DNA from: an uncultured Propionivibrio sp.
Lineage (GTDB): Bacteria > Pseudomonadota > Gammaproteobacteria > Burkholderiales > Rhodocyclaceae
Assembly (NCBI GenBank): GCA_938040985.1
Contig: CALHZD010000146.1
Span: forward strand, 1-29,412
Direction of reading: 5' to 3'
Length of the DNA stretch: 29,412 bases
How positions within the stretch are numbered: the first letter of the stretch is position 1; each line of letters starts with the position of its first letter. Below the pieces are notes generated by a model. That model saw only the letters and a program-made list of their open reading frames with translations. It did not search any database and was not told the DNA's origin. The translations under genes were made by a program, and so were the position numbers. Shown in pieces: positions 1 through 8,162 of this stretch.

Positions 1-541
1 AAAGATTTCTGAGCAGGCGCCTGGAGAAGCCTTGTTTATAAGGGCTTCAGGGCATGCGTCCGGGAGATGCCTTAAATACAAAAGCTTCAGGATAGTGGTT
101 TCGGAAGCCAGCCGACCACCACGCCAGAAGCGCGCGATCAACACGCCTACCTCCTCGCCATTTCCGACGCTGCGCTCACCAGACCACCGCCAGAGTTCGC
201 GTCAATAGGGCATTTCGGACAGGTGCCTCTGGAACCCGCGTGAATAAAGGAACTCAGGGCATACCCCGCTGAAATGTCCTGTTTATAAGGGCTTCAGGGC
301 ACACCCCTCTGAGATGCCCGTAAATAAAGGGCTTTTGGGCAATCTTATCTGAAACGCCCTCAATATGCGGGCTGGCGGGCGGCCCTTCTGTAATGTCCAT
401 GGATAAAGGCGTTCCGGAAAGGATGTCCGGAGATGTCTTGTTTACAAGGGCGCTCAAAGCGCCTCTTCTGAAATCCGCAGAAACAGGGTAGAAAACATAA
501 AATGCTATGAAGCGCCCGTAAATAAAGGGCTTCAGGGCATC
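1..541. repeat. Degenerate tandem array of ~40-bp units (left copy)
   Basis: Units begin with a GGAGATGCC-like block followed by an A/T-rich centre (GTAAATAAA or GTTTATAA), then GGGCTTCAGGGCA and a C-rich end. Unit starts are visible near 23, 63, 103, 231, 270, 310, 350, 390, 429 and 470, so the spacing is about 40 bp; a further partial unit sits at 513-540. Two stretches do not fit, 111-207 and about 480-510. Within a unit, GCCC and GGGC blocks face each other across the A/T centre, so each could form a small hairpin. Frames through it contain stops and the units differ by indels, so I judge it non-coding. The same family recurs at the far end of the window (about 29020-29290). Function is unknown. 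Confidence 0.7.
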
Positions 542-577
542 AAAAAATATAAACCGGAATTTTTGCCCGATACAAGC

Positions 578-609
578 CGCCGAAATTCTTATAAACAAAA
601 ATTTCGGCG
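578..609. terminator. Hairpin downstream of the D-glutamate cyclase-like gene
   Basis: A 10-bp perfect inverted repeat (CGCCGAAATT at 578-587 and AATTTCGGCG at 600-609) with a 12-nt A/T-rich loop. It lies 36 nt beyond the stop codon of the minus-strand gene ending at 645. On that strand no clean run of T follows the stem, so it may be a weak terminator or an mRNA 3'-end stabiliser. It also marks the edge of the repeat array. Confidence 0.4.
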
Positions 610-644
610 AGGGAGGATGCGCTATTCAGGGCGTTTCCTTACGG

Positions 645-1586
645 CTACGCAGCCTGCAGCGCTGCGTCGACCTCGCGGTGCAGGGCCGTCAATATCTGCG
701 CGTATTCATCCCAGCCGATGCCGTCGACGGACAGCGCGCGCTTGCGCAGGCTGCCATCGACCGCGCCGGCGGCGAGCAGGGTTTCCAGCACGCGGCGCTC
801 GTGCATGACCGGGCGGAGCAGCGACCGGCCGGAAAGCACGGAGAGCGCGGCGACCAGGGCATGGCCGCCCCAGTTGGAAACTCCTGCCGGAATCACATAA
901 TCGGCGGGCGTGGCGCAGAAAATCAGTTCGCCGTGGGCGACCCGGTTTTTCAGACGGCTGCGCAGCGCGCCCAGCCCCAGCTCGTTGCCGCCGTCGCCGA
1001 TGGCGATTGTCGTGTAGTCCCGTCGTTCTGCCGGCGGCATCAGCCGGTCGGCGGCGGGAACGATGTCGTCGAGCCGTTCGCCGCGCATCGAGTAGCGATG
1101 TCCGTCCAGGGCGCTGCCCGGCCGCTCGATGGCGAGCACGTGCGTCGGGCGATGCGTCCGGATGATTTCGTCGATCCGGCGGTCGGCCAGCCGCTGCGCG
1201 TCGGGCAGGGAGATAATCGGAAACGGTGGCGATGAGTCGGTGTTGCCCTCGTGTGCCTTGAATAACGGGGCGGCGGCGGTCAGCAGGCCCGCGCTGTGCC
1301 GGTCGGTGATCAGCGCCACTTTTTTGCCGAGCCGGTGCAGCGCGTCGGCTAGCGCCAGCGCGCCGGGCGGGCCGTCGTTCTCGCCGATCATCGCCGCCCG
1401 GATGCAAAAGCCGGTCGCGATGAGGATGCGCTCGCCGCGCAGCAGACTGGCGGCCGCCAGCGGCAGATCGTCCGCCATCGCCAGGCTGGATAAGCCGCGC
1501 TGGCCGGGATCGCGCCGGATCAGGCGGGCAATGCGTTCTAGCGCGGCCCTGCGCTCGGGGGCGGCGTTTGCCGCAACGTCGGTCAT
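645..1586 (-). CDS. D-glutamate cyclase-like protein (DUF4392 / PF14336 family)
   Basis: A 313-residue protein if translated from the ATG at 1586, which has a GGAG block about 10 nt upstream; an in-frame ATG at 1631 would add 15 residues of unlikely sequence. It matches the C-terminal half of vertebrate D-glutamate cyclase (DGLUCY), an enzyme that turns D-glutamate into 5-oxo-D-proline. Recognisable blocks are ENDGPPGA (about 69-76), an AIERPG segment (about 152), GDGGNELGLG (about 197-206) and AGVSNWGGHAL (about 234-244). The N-terminal DUF1445 half of the vertebrate enzyme is absent, so whether this stand-alone domain is a cyclase is inference. There is no signal peptide, so it is probably cytoplasmic. 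It is monocistronic here and divergent from a TAXI-type TRAP transporter, a class that includes glutamate-binding members. Confidence 0.8.
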   Translation of the reverse strand: MTDVAANAAPERRAALERIARLIRRDPGQRGLSSLAMADDLPLAAASLLRGERILIATGFCIRAAMIGENDGPPGALALADALHRLGKKVALITDRHSAGLLTAAAPLFKAHEGNTDSSPPFPIISLPDAQRLADRRIDEIIRTHRPTHVLAIERPGSALDGHRYSMRGERLDDIVPAADRLMPPAERRDYTTIAIGDGGNELGLGALRSRLKNRVAHGELIFCATPADYVIPAGVSNWGGHALVAALSVLSGRSLLRPVMHERRVLETLLAAGAVDGSLRKRALSVDGIGWDEYAQILTALHREVDAALQAA

Positions 1587-2131
1587 GCCGTGGGTCTCCG
1601 AAGTGCCATGAAGTGCGCCATACTGCCACAAGCCGCGTATTTGCGGGGCGGCTGCCGGGATGGCGCTGGATCGTCGGGTGTCGCCGAACGGCGGTGGCAG
1701 AGATGATCTTTCGCCCGCCTGTAGCGCCGAACGCCACGCTGCCTGATCGGTGGGGCGGCCCGGCTTGTGCGGGTGATCAGTTTTTTCGGAATATCAGCGC
1801 CCATTTTTTATGCAGACTAGCGCCGGAATGTGTTCTGCTACAGAATAACGTTGTGCGCACGGATTGGGTGATTGAGGTTGACCTGCGTACAGATGCAAAC
1901 GGTGCGTCAAAAAGGGAGACGGCGCGCCGGCAGGCAGGTAAGTAAGTGTGTCACCGGGGCGTGCCTGCTCGCGCCAATGATCCGGTGTGCTTGCGAGGCG
2001 CTGCATCGGTGTCTGGGCGTCGGCGGCGCGGCGGAGTGGAGTTGTCCGGGCGGGGCGCCCGGTTCCGGGGTAGGTTGTGGCGGAAGCCGGGTATGAATCA
2101 TGACGAAATTTTTACAGAGGAGCGTTTGACC
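1587..2131. other. Divergent intergenic region (545 bp)
   Basis: This region separates the minus-strand D-glutamate cyclase-like gene from the plus-strand TAXI transporter, so it should hold promoters for both. I see no convincing paired -35/-10 boxes. A TTGACC at about 1878 lacks a good -10 partner, and I found no clear sigma54 -24/-12 pair. Reading frames extend into it but show no family features. Just before the TAXI gene an AGAGGAG ribosome binding site is clear. Confidence 0.5.
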
Positions 2132-3100
2132 ATGAAGAAACTGACCTTTGTTGCAACAGCCGCATTGCTGGGTTCTGTGCTGGCCAGCCCGATGGCCGTT
2201 GCGCAGCAGAAATTCGTGACGATCGGTACGGGCGGCGTGACGGGAACGTACTACGCCGCCGGCGGCGCCATCTGTCGCCTGATGAACAAGGAGCGCGCCA
2301 AGCACGGTATTCGTTGCTCGGTGGAAAGCACGGGCGGCTCCGTCTATAACGTCAATACCATCAAGGCGGGCGAGCTGGACTTTGGCGTCGCCCAGTCGGA
2401 CATTCAGTACAACGCGGTGAAGGGGCTGGCGCAGTTTAAGGACAGCGGCCCGCATACCGATTTGCGCGCCGTCTTCTCGGTGTATCCGGAATCGCTGACG
2501 ATCGCCGCGCGCAAGGAAGCCAATATCAAGACTTTCGAGGATTTCAAGGGTAAGCGCTTTAACATCGGCAACCCCGGGTCGGGCACGCGCCTGACGATGG
2601 ATATGCTGCTCAACGCGCTGGGGATGAAGACCAGCGATTTTTCGCTGACTTCCGAGCTGAAGCCGGATGAACACGGCGCGGCGCTGTGCGATAACAAGAT
2701 CGACGGCTTTGCCTTCGTGGTCGGCAGCCCGACGGCCAATATCCAGGACCCGACGACGACGTGCGGCGCGAAACTGGTGTCGATTACCGGCCCCGCCGTC
2801 GACAAGCTGATCAAGGAGTATCCGTATTTTGCGCCATCGACGATTCGCGGCGGCATCTACCCGAACAACCCGGATGATGTGAAGACTTTCGGCGTCATGG
2901 CCAGCTTCGTCACTTCCGCCAAGGTGCCGGATAACGTCGTTTATGCCATGGTGTCCGCCGTCTTTGATAACCTGGAAGAATTCAAGAAGCTGCATCCGGC
3001 CTTTGCCAACTTCGACCCGAAAACGATGATCAAGCAGGGGATTTCTGCGCCGCTGCATCCAGGCGCCGTCAAGTACTACAAGGAAAAAGGCTGGATGTAA
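2132..3100 (+). CDS. TAXI-type TRAP transporter substrate-binding protein
   Basis: A 322-residue periplasmic binding protein of the TAXI family (TRAP-associated extracytoplasmic immunogenic). The start at 2132 is set by AGAGGAG nine nucleotides upstream and by the classic signal peptide that follows (basic MKK, hydrophobic core, AVA-QQ cleavage near residue 25). The mature protein opens with the family's GTGGVTGTYYAAGGA block and continues with a VESTGGSVYNVN segment and a GELDFGVAQSD segment that helps form the ligand cleft. Later, GNPGSGTR is also typical. It delivers a small anion to the fused permease encoded 279 bp downstream. Ligands known for the class include glutamate, glutamine and dicarboxylates; the ligand here cannot be read from the sequence. 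The frame is open upstream to 1946, but that stretch is not protein-like. Confidence 0.93.
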   Translation: MKKLTFVATAALLGSVLASPMAVAQQKFVTIGTGGVTGTYYAAGGAICRLMNKERAKHGIRCSVESTGGSVYNVNTIKAGELDFGVAQSDIQYNAVKGLAQFKDSGPHTDLRAVFSVYPESLTIAARKEANIKTFEDFKGKRFNIGNPGSGTRLTMDMLLNALGMKTSDFSLTSELKPDEHGAALCDNKIDGFAFVVGSPTANIQDPTTTCGAKLVSITGPAVDKLIKEYPYFAPSTIRGGIYPNNPDDVKTFGVMASFVTSAKVPDNVVYAMVSAVFDNLEEFKKLHPAFANFDPKTMIKQGISAPLHPGAVKYYKEKGWM

Positions 3101-3379
3101 TCGCTGAGAAGCCGGCCGCGCGGTCGACGCCCCGTCGGTAAAGCCGTAGGGGCGGGGCCTGCCGGTCGGCCAGAACGCCGGCCGCACGACCATACGGAAT
3201 GTGCGGGCGGAACGCGCAGGGCAGGGGGAGCGCCGGAAAGCGGATAAAAAGCGGGCTGAGAGAAGCCTCCCGGAAGGGGGCGCCGGAAAGCGCCGAGGCG
3301 CGCAGAAGTCTGTTGCCAGGGCGGCGTGACGGGCATTGATCGGCGCCGGTGATACGGGTATTTCAAGCGGAGAAAGCGA
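3101..3379 (+). other. Gap between TAXI binding protein and permease, with imperfect hairpin
   Basis: This 279-bp spacer holds an imperfect inverted repeat at about 3128-3154 (CGCCCC-gt-CGG facing CCG-ta-GGGGCG, 5-nt loop) and several GGCCGG/CCGGCC blocks, but no T-run. Such a structure could protect or partly terminate the binding-protein mRNA so that it is made in excess over the permease, as is usual for TRAP systems. No gene is apparent in the spacer. The permease ribosome binding site (GGAG) lies at its end. Confidence 0.4.
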
Positions 3380-5977
3380 GTGAGCGAAAAGACGGAAAAT
3401 ACAAAAAGCGCGCATGGCATGACAGACGAGGAAGTCCGGCAATTCGTCGCCGATTCCGACACCGGCAGGCGTCGTCCGCAGGGCGTCACGGCGCAGATCA
3501 TGCTGTGCGTCGCCTTTGCGTGGTCGCTGTTCCAGTTGTGGATTGCCTCCCCACTGCCGTTCTCGCTGGGCATTTTTGTTCTCAACGACACCGAGTCGCG
3601 CGCCATTCATCTGGCGCTGGCGATCTTTCTCGGCTTCATGCTGTTTCCCGCCTTCAGGCGTTCGCCACGGCAATGGATTCCGTTGCCGGACTGGGTGCTC
3701 GGACTGGCGGGCGCTTTCTGCGCCGCCTATCTGTGTCTGTTCTACGAGCAACTGGCGCACCGCCCCGGTCAGCCGAATACGATGGATATTATCGTGGCGT
3801 GCGGCGGGCTGGTGGTGCTGTTGGAGACCACGCGCCGTGTGGTCGGCGTGCCGATGGCGGTCATGGCGATGATTTTCATCGGCTATATTTTCCTCGGCCC
3901 GTATATGCCTGACGTGATCGCCCACAAGGGGGCGTCGTTTTCCAAGGCAATGTCGCATTTATGGCTCTCTACCGAAGGAGTTTTTGGCGTTGCGCTCGGC
4001 GTTTCGTCCGGTTTCGTTTTTCTTTTCGTTCTCTTCGGCGCGCTGCTCGATACGGGCGGCGCCGGCAATTACTTCATCAAGTCGGCGCTGTCGCTGCTTG
4101 GGCATATGCGCGGCGGCCCGGCCAAGGCGGCGGTCGTCTCCTCCGGACTGACCGGGGTGATTTCGGGCAGCTCGATCGCCAATGTGGCGACGGTCGGTAC
4201 CTTTACCATTCCGCTGATGAAACGCATCGGCTACAAACCCCACGTCGCCGGGGCGATTGAAACGGCCGCCTCGGTTGACGGACAGATCATGCCGCCGGTG
4301 ATGGGCGCGGCCGCCTTTCTGATGGTCGAATACGTTGGCCTTCCCTATACGCAGATCATCAAACATGCCGCACTGCCCGCGTTGATGTCCTACATCGCGC
4401 TGTTTTATATCGTCCATCTCGAAGCCTGTAAGTCGGGCTTGCAGGGTATTCCGCGCCGGCATATCCCGCCGGTGGGGCGGCGAATCATCAACATCATCAT
4501 GACGGTCTGCGGCGTCGTCATTCTGGCGAACGCCATTTATTACGGGCTGGGCTGGATCAAGACAGTCGCCGGAGAGGCCTCCCTATTCGTCATTGGCGCG
4601 CTGATGCTGGCGATGTATCTCGTTCTGCTCAAGTTCGAGGCGCGTTATCCGGAGTTGCAGTTGGACGATCCCAATCAGCCGATCATTGAGCTGCCCGACC
4701 CCGGGCCGACGCTCAAGAGCGGTATCCATTTTCTGCTGCCGGTGGCGGTGCTGATCTGGAATCTGATGATCGAAGAGCTTTCGCCCGCGCTGTCGGCCTT
4801 CTGGGCGACGGTTTTCCTGATCTTTGTTTTACTGACGCAACGCCCTCTCCATGCCTGGTTTTTGGGGCGGAATGATGTGGCGGCGCAGGCCAGGCAAGGG
4901 GTCGTTGACGTGCTCGTCGGTTTGACGATGGGCGCGCGCAACATGATCGGTGTGGCGATCGCTACGTCGACGGCAGGCATCATCGTCGGTACGGTGACGC
5001 TGACCGGCGTCGGGCTGGTGCTGGCGGAAGTCGTCGAGATGATTTCGTCCGGCAATCTGATCGTGATGCTGGTCATGGTTGCCGTCGCTTCACTGATTCT
5101 GGGCATGGGCGTGCCGACGACGGCCAACTACATCATCGTCTCTTCGCTGATGGCACCGGTGGTGGTTGAACTGGGCGCGCAGAGCGGCCTGATTGTGCCG
5201 CTGATCGCCATACATATGTTCGTCTTCTACTTTGGCATCATGGCTGACGTGACGCCGCCGGTGGGGCTGGCGGCTTATGCCGCCGCCGGCATTGCCAAGA
5301 CCGACCCGTTGCTGACGGGCTTCACAGCGTTCTGGTACAGCATCCGCACCAGCGTGCTGCCGTTCATGTTCATCTTCAATACGCAATTGCTGCTGATCGA
5401 TGTGGAGAGCCTCGGCAGTTTTCTGCTGACCTTCATCTCGGCGACGGTTGCCAGCCTGCTTTTTGCCGCCGCCTCGCAGCTATGGTTTCTGACCCGCAAC
5501 AAATGGTACGAAACCCTGCTGTTACTGGTCGTGGCTTTCAGCCTGTTCCGTCCCGACTTCTGGATGGACATGATCTACCCCCGCTACACCCAGGTGCCGG
5601 CGGCCGATCTGATGCAGATCGTTGAAAAAGCGCCTGGCGGCGAGCGCCTGCGTCTCTGGGTCGAAGGCGAGGACGCCAACGGCAAACTGATTAAAAAGGG
5701 GATGCTGCTGTCGCTGGGCGAGGCCGGACCAGCCGCCAAGCGCCTGGATGCCTTTGGTGTTCGCCTGCTTGAGATGGGCGGGGAGACGAACGTGGTTTCC
5801 GTCCGCTTCCGCAGTCGCGCCGAGAAAATCGGCTTCCGGCAGGGGCAGAAGGTCATTGCCATGGAAGTGGCGAATGAACGGCCGGCAACCGAGTGGATGT
5901 TCATCCCGGCGCTTGGGGTATTGGCGCTGATCATCGTCATGCAGCGGCGGCGCATCGCCGCCGGTGCGCCGTCCTGA
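3380..5977 (+). CDS. TRAP transporter fused permease (TAXI type, DctQ-DctM fusion)
   Basis: An 865-residue inner-membrane protein combining the small (4-TM) and large (12-TM) TRAP subunits, the usual partner of TAXI binding proteins. The start is GTG at 3380 with GGAG about 8 nt upstream; an ATG 13 codons later is possible. Hydrophobic segments run from about residue 38 to 710. The large-subunit signature is visible around residues 260-320 (GSSIANVATVGTFTIPLMKR, then GQIMPPVMGAAAFLM), and a second such half appears near 570-640 (GMGVPTTANYII, DVTPPVGLAAYAAAG). After the transporter core comes a soluble stretch of about 150 residues ending in one more membrane helix (about 838-855), matching the DUF3394 tail seen in many fused permeases. 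It uses an ion gradient (usually sodium) to drive uptake of the substrate handed over by the protein at 2132-3100. Confidence 0.93.
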   Translation: MSEKTENTKSAHGMTDEEVRQFVADSDTGRRRPQGVTAQIMLCVAFAWSLFQLWIASPLPFSLGIFVLNDTESRAIHLALAIFLGFMLFPAFRRSPRQWIPLPDWVLGLAGAFCAAYLCLFYEQLAHRPGQPNTMDIIVACGGLVVLLETTRRVVGVPMAVMAMIFIGYIFLGPYMPDVIAHKGASFSKAMSHLWLSTEGVFGVALGVSSGFVFLFVLFGALLDTGGAGNYFIKSALSLLGHMRGGPAKAAVVSSGLTGVISGSSIANVATVGTFTIPLMKRIGYKPHVAGAIETAASVDGQIMPPVMGAAAFLMVEYVGLPYTQIIKHAALPALMSYIALFYIVHLEACKSGLQGIPRRHIPPVGRRIINIIMTVCGVVILANAIYYGLGWIKTVAGEASLFVIGALMLAMYLVLLKFEARYPELQLDDPNQPIIELPDPGPTLKSGIHFLLPVAVLIWNLMIEELSPALSAFWATVFLIFVLLTQRPLHAWFLGRNDVAAQARQGVVDVLVGLTMGARNMIGVAIATSTAGIIVGTVTLTGVGLVLAEVVEMISSGNLIVMLVMVAVASLILGMGVPTTANYIIVSSLMAPVVVELGAQSGLIVPLIAIHMFVFYFGIMADVTPPVGLAAYAAAGIAKTDPLLTGFTAFWYSIRTSVLPFMFIFNTQLLLIDVESLGSFLLTFISATVASLLFAAASQLWFLTRNKWYETLLLLVVAFSLFRPDFWMDMIYPRYTQVPAADLMQIVEKAPGGERLRLWVEGEDANGKLIKKGMLLSLGEAGPAAKRLDAFGVRLLEMGGETNVVSVRFRSRAEKIGFRQGQKVIAMEVANERPATEWMFIPALGVLALIIVMQRRRIAAGAPS

Positions 5978-6274
5978 ACCAACCCGTCAATGGCGGGTGC
6001 TGGCGACGACGGGTTCTTTGCCAGCCCCGTGAGGAACGCACGCTGCGGACGGCGCCTATTTTTCGTGCATACCCGCTCGTACAGGATCCACGTCAGGCGC
6101 CGGGCTAAAGCCCGCGTGTGCTGGCTTCTTGTGGCAAAGCGATCGACCGGAAACGGTGTTCGAACATCTTCCGGTTTGCTAAATGCGGAGAATAGAACCA
6201 CTTTCGGACCGCTTTCGCCGCAGCCCCAGTGCGGCGTCACAATCATATGTTCTTGATCGTGACGGCGAATAATG
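5978..6274. other. Convergent intergenic region after the TAXI permease
   Basis: About 300 bp between the 3' end of the TAXI permease and the 3' end of the convergent dctM. Directly after the permease stop an inverted repeat (AACCCGTC at 5981-5988 and GACGGGTT at 6008-6015, 19-nt loop) is followed by CTTT and could act as a weak terminator. I see no coding signal in the rest. Confidence 0.4.
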
Positions 6275-6298
6275 GCGATGCGGTGATCACCGCATCGC
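6275..6298. terminator. 24-bp perfect palindrome overlapping the dctM stop codon
   Basis: GCGATGCGGT-GATC-ACCGCATCGC reads identically on both strands. The TGA stop of dctM (6289-6287, minus) lies in its middle. As RNA it gives a 10-bp stem with a 4-nt loop. No T-run follows on either strand, so it is more likely a 3'-end stabilising hairpin or bidirectional weak terminator between the two convergent TRAP operons than a classic intrinsic terminator. The centre is a GATC site. Confidence 0.5.
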
Positions 6299-7561
6299 GT
6301 AGGGCAATACGGTAACGAACCACGGAAACAGCGTCAGAATGATGAGTGTGGTCAGCAGCGCGCCGAGATAGGGCAATGAAGCGATCATGACCCGTTCGAT
6401 GGGAACCTTGGTAATGGCGCTGGCGACGAAAAGGTCGAGTCCAACCGGCGGCGTAATACAGCCGATGGCGAGGTTGACGACCATGAGAACGCCAAAAAAC
6501 AAGGGATCGATCCCCAGCGTTTTGGCAACCGGCAGGAAAATCGGCGTCAGAATGACGACAGCCGCCGAAGCATTGACCATCGTCCCGGCGATGAGCAGCA
6601 GAACATTGAGGGCCATCAGAAACATGATGGGCGAGGTGGTGATCGAGACGACGAATTCGCCGAGTCGGTGCGGGATTTGCAGACTGGTTAGCAGCCAGCC
6701 GAAGACGTTGGCCGCGCCGACCAGCAGCATGATCATCGTTGTGCCGATGACGGCCTGGAAAATGATTTGCGGAAAATCCCTGAACTTGAGTTCCTTGTAG
6801 ATGAACAGGCCGACCACAATGCCGTAGACGGCAGCGACTGCGGCCGCTTCGGTCGGTGTGAAAATGCCGCCGTAAATACCGCCGATGATGATGACCGGCG
6901 TCATCAGGGCAAAAAAGGATTCCTTGAATGCTTTGGCCAGGTGGGCAAAAGAGAAATTCCCCTCCGGGCGAATGCCGCGTTTTTTCGCCATGTACCAGCT
7001 AACCAGCATCATTGACGCGCCCATCATCATGCCGGGAATGAAGCCGCCGATAAAAAGATCGCCGATCGAGGTATCGGCAATGACGCCATACACAACCATG
7101 GTGATCGATGGCGGAATGACGATGCCGACAACGCCGCTGGAGGCCACGACGCCGGTCGCCCAGTCACGGGCATATCCCTTTTTCTCCATTTCGTTAACCA
7201 TCGTTGTGCCCAGCGCGGCGGTGGTGGCTGCCGACGATCCGGAAATGGCGGCGAAGAAACAGCCGGAAACGGAGACCGTTTGCGCCAGGCCGCCGGTGAA
7301 CGAGCCGACCAGCGCTTGCGAGAACTGAACCAGGCGCGTCGTCACGCCGCCGGCAGACATGAACGAACCGGCCAGCATGAAAAAGGGAACGGCCATGAAC
7401 GAAAATGAGTCGATCCCCGAAAACATGATCTGTGTGATCATGACGAGCGGCTTGTCCATGAAAAAGAACAAAATGCTGGCAACCGACAGGCACAGCGAAA
7501 AAGCTACAGGTACACCGAGCGCCGTCAGCAGCAAGAACAACCCCAACAATACGTATTCCAT
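6287..7561 (-). CDS. dctM: TRAP transporter large permease subunit (DctM family)
   Basis: A 424-residue inner-membrane protein, normal length for DctM, with about a dozen hydrophobic segments. It is the channel subunit of the DctP-type TRAP system and carries out ion-coupled transport of an organic acid. Family marks include a GSSAATTAALGTTMVNEMEKKG block around residue 115 and the C-terminal ITPPVGLDLFVASAI block near residue 370. The start at 7561 is supported by GGGGAG about 7 nt upstream. It follows dctQ by 21 nt in a dctP-dctQ-dctM operon on the minus strand. The stop codon is buried in a perfect palindrome. Confidence 0.93.
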   Translation of the reverse strand: MEYVLLGLFLLLTALGVPVAFSLCLSVASILFFFMDKPLVMITQIMFSGIDSFSFMAVPFFMLAGSFMSAGGVTTRLVQFSQALVGSFTGGLAQTVSVSGCFFAAISGSSAATTAALGTTMVNEMEKKGYARDWATGVVASSGVVGIVIPPSITMVVYGVIADTSIGDLFIGGFIPGMMMGASMMLVSWYMAKKRGIRPEGNFSFAHLAKAFKESFFALMTPVIIIGGIYGGIFTPTEAAAVAAVYGIVVGLFIYKELKFRDFPQIIFQAVIGTTMIMLLVGAANVFGWLLTSLQIPHRLGEFVVSITTSPIMFLMALNVLLLIAGTMVNASAAVVILTPIFLPVAKTLGIDPLFFGVLMVVNLAIGCITPPVGLDLFVASAITKVPIERVMIASLPYLGALLTTLIILTLFPWFVTVLPYAMR

Positions 7562-7582
7562 GCCAGTTCTCCCCGTCGAGTG

Positions 7583-8080
7583 TCAGGTACCGCTGCCCTG
7601 GGCTGTTGGATCATTGCCCTTGAATAAACGCAGTGTGTTGCGAATCAGGTAAAGCAGCATCAGTACGCTGCTGACCGGAATGACCGCATAAACGTAACTC
7701 ATTGAAATTTCCAGACCCGGTGCCTCCTGAAAGGTCATGACCTGAACCATTTTCGAGCCCTGGAAGAACAAAATGGCGGTGAATAGATAACCGGCGATGA
7801 GCGAGATGAATTGCAGCACTTTTCCGAACGGGCGTCCTTTATAGTGGTTTGGCAGAAACTCGACGGCCAGGTGTCCGGATTCGCCCATGATCAGCGCAGA
7901 ACCAAGGAATACGACGTAAACAAACAAGAAACGCGCCAGCTCTTCCGACCACTCGGGCGTGTAATTGAAGCAATAGCGTGTGATGACCTGGGCAAAAATG
8001 GTGATCAGCATGGTCGTCATGGCAAAACATGAAAACCAGTACAGAACCGCTCTCACTTTTTCCAGCAGTCTGTCGAGCAT
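7583..8080 (-). CDS. dctQ: TRAP transporter small permease subunit (DctQ family)
   Basis: A 165-residue protein with four predicted membrane helices, the usual length and layout of DctQ. It partners the large subunit downstream in the inner membrane. The family pattern RYCFNYTPEWSEELARFLFVYVVFLG is visible near residues 35-60 (cytoplasmic loop with WSEE, then the next helix). The start at 8080 has AGGAG 7 nt upstream, right at the foot of the hairpin separating it from dctP. It ends 21 nt before dctM, so the two are co-translated. Confidence 0.92.
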   Translation of the reverse strand: MLDRLLEKVRAVLYWFSCFAMTTMLITIFAQVITRYCFNYTPEWSEELARFLFVYVVFLGSALIMGESGHLAVEFLPNHYKGRPFGKVLQFISLIAGYLFTAILFFQGSKMVQVMTFQEAPGLEISMSYVYAVIPVSSVLMLLYLIRNTLRLFKGNDPTAQGSGT

Positions 8081-8093
8081 GGGCTTTCTCCTG

Positions 8094-8122
8094 AAAGCCC
8101 CGGACGATGTGTCCGGGGCTTT
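8094..8122 (-). terminator. Intercistronic hairpin between dctP and dctQ
   Basis: A 12-bp perfect stem (AAAGCCCCGGAC and GTCCGGGGCTTT) with a 5-nt loop (8106-8110). It sits 40 nt downstream of the dctP stop and just before the dctQ ribosome binding site. In the direction of transcription the stem is followed by CAGGAGAAAG rather than T residues, so it should let some transcripts through. The likely effect is a stable dctP mRNA end and less dctQM, giving excess binding protein. Confidence 0.6.
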
Positions 8123-8162
8123 TGAGAGGCAACGCAGTATTTACGCGCCGCCTTCGACTGAT

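Noticed and set aside
1870..2131. sigma54 or sigma70 promoter for the TAXI operon
   Set aside because: Isolated TTGACC at about 1878 lacks a matching -10 box and no GG-N10-GC pair of the sigma54 type was found at a suitable place.
1907..3958. 683-residue open frame on the minus strand across the TAXI genes
   Set aside because: It lies antisense to the well-supported TAXI binding protein and permease, is Arg/His/Gln-rich, and has no domain; long open antisense frames are expected in GC-rich genes.
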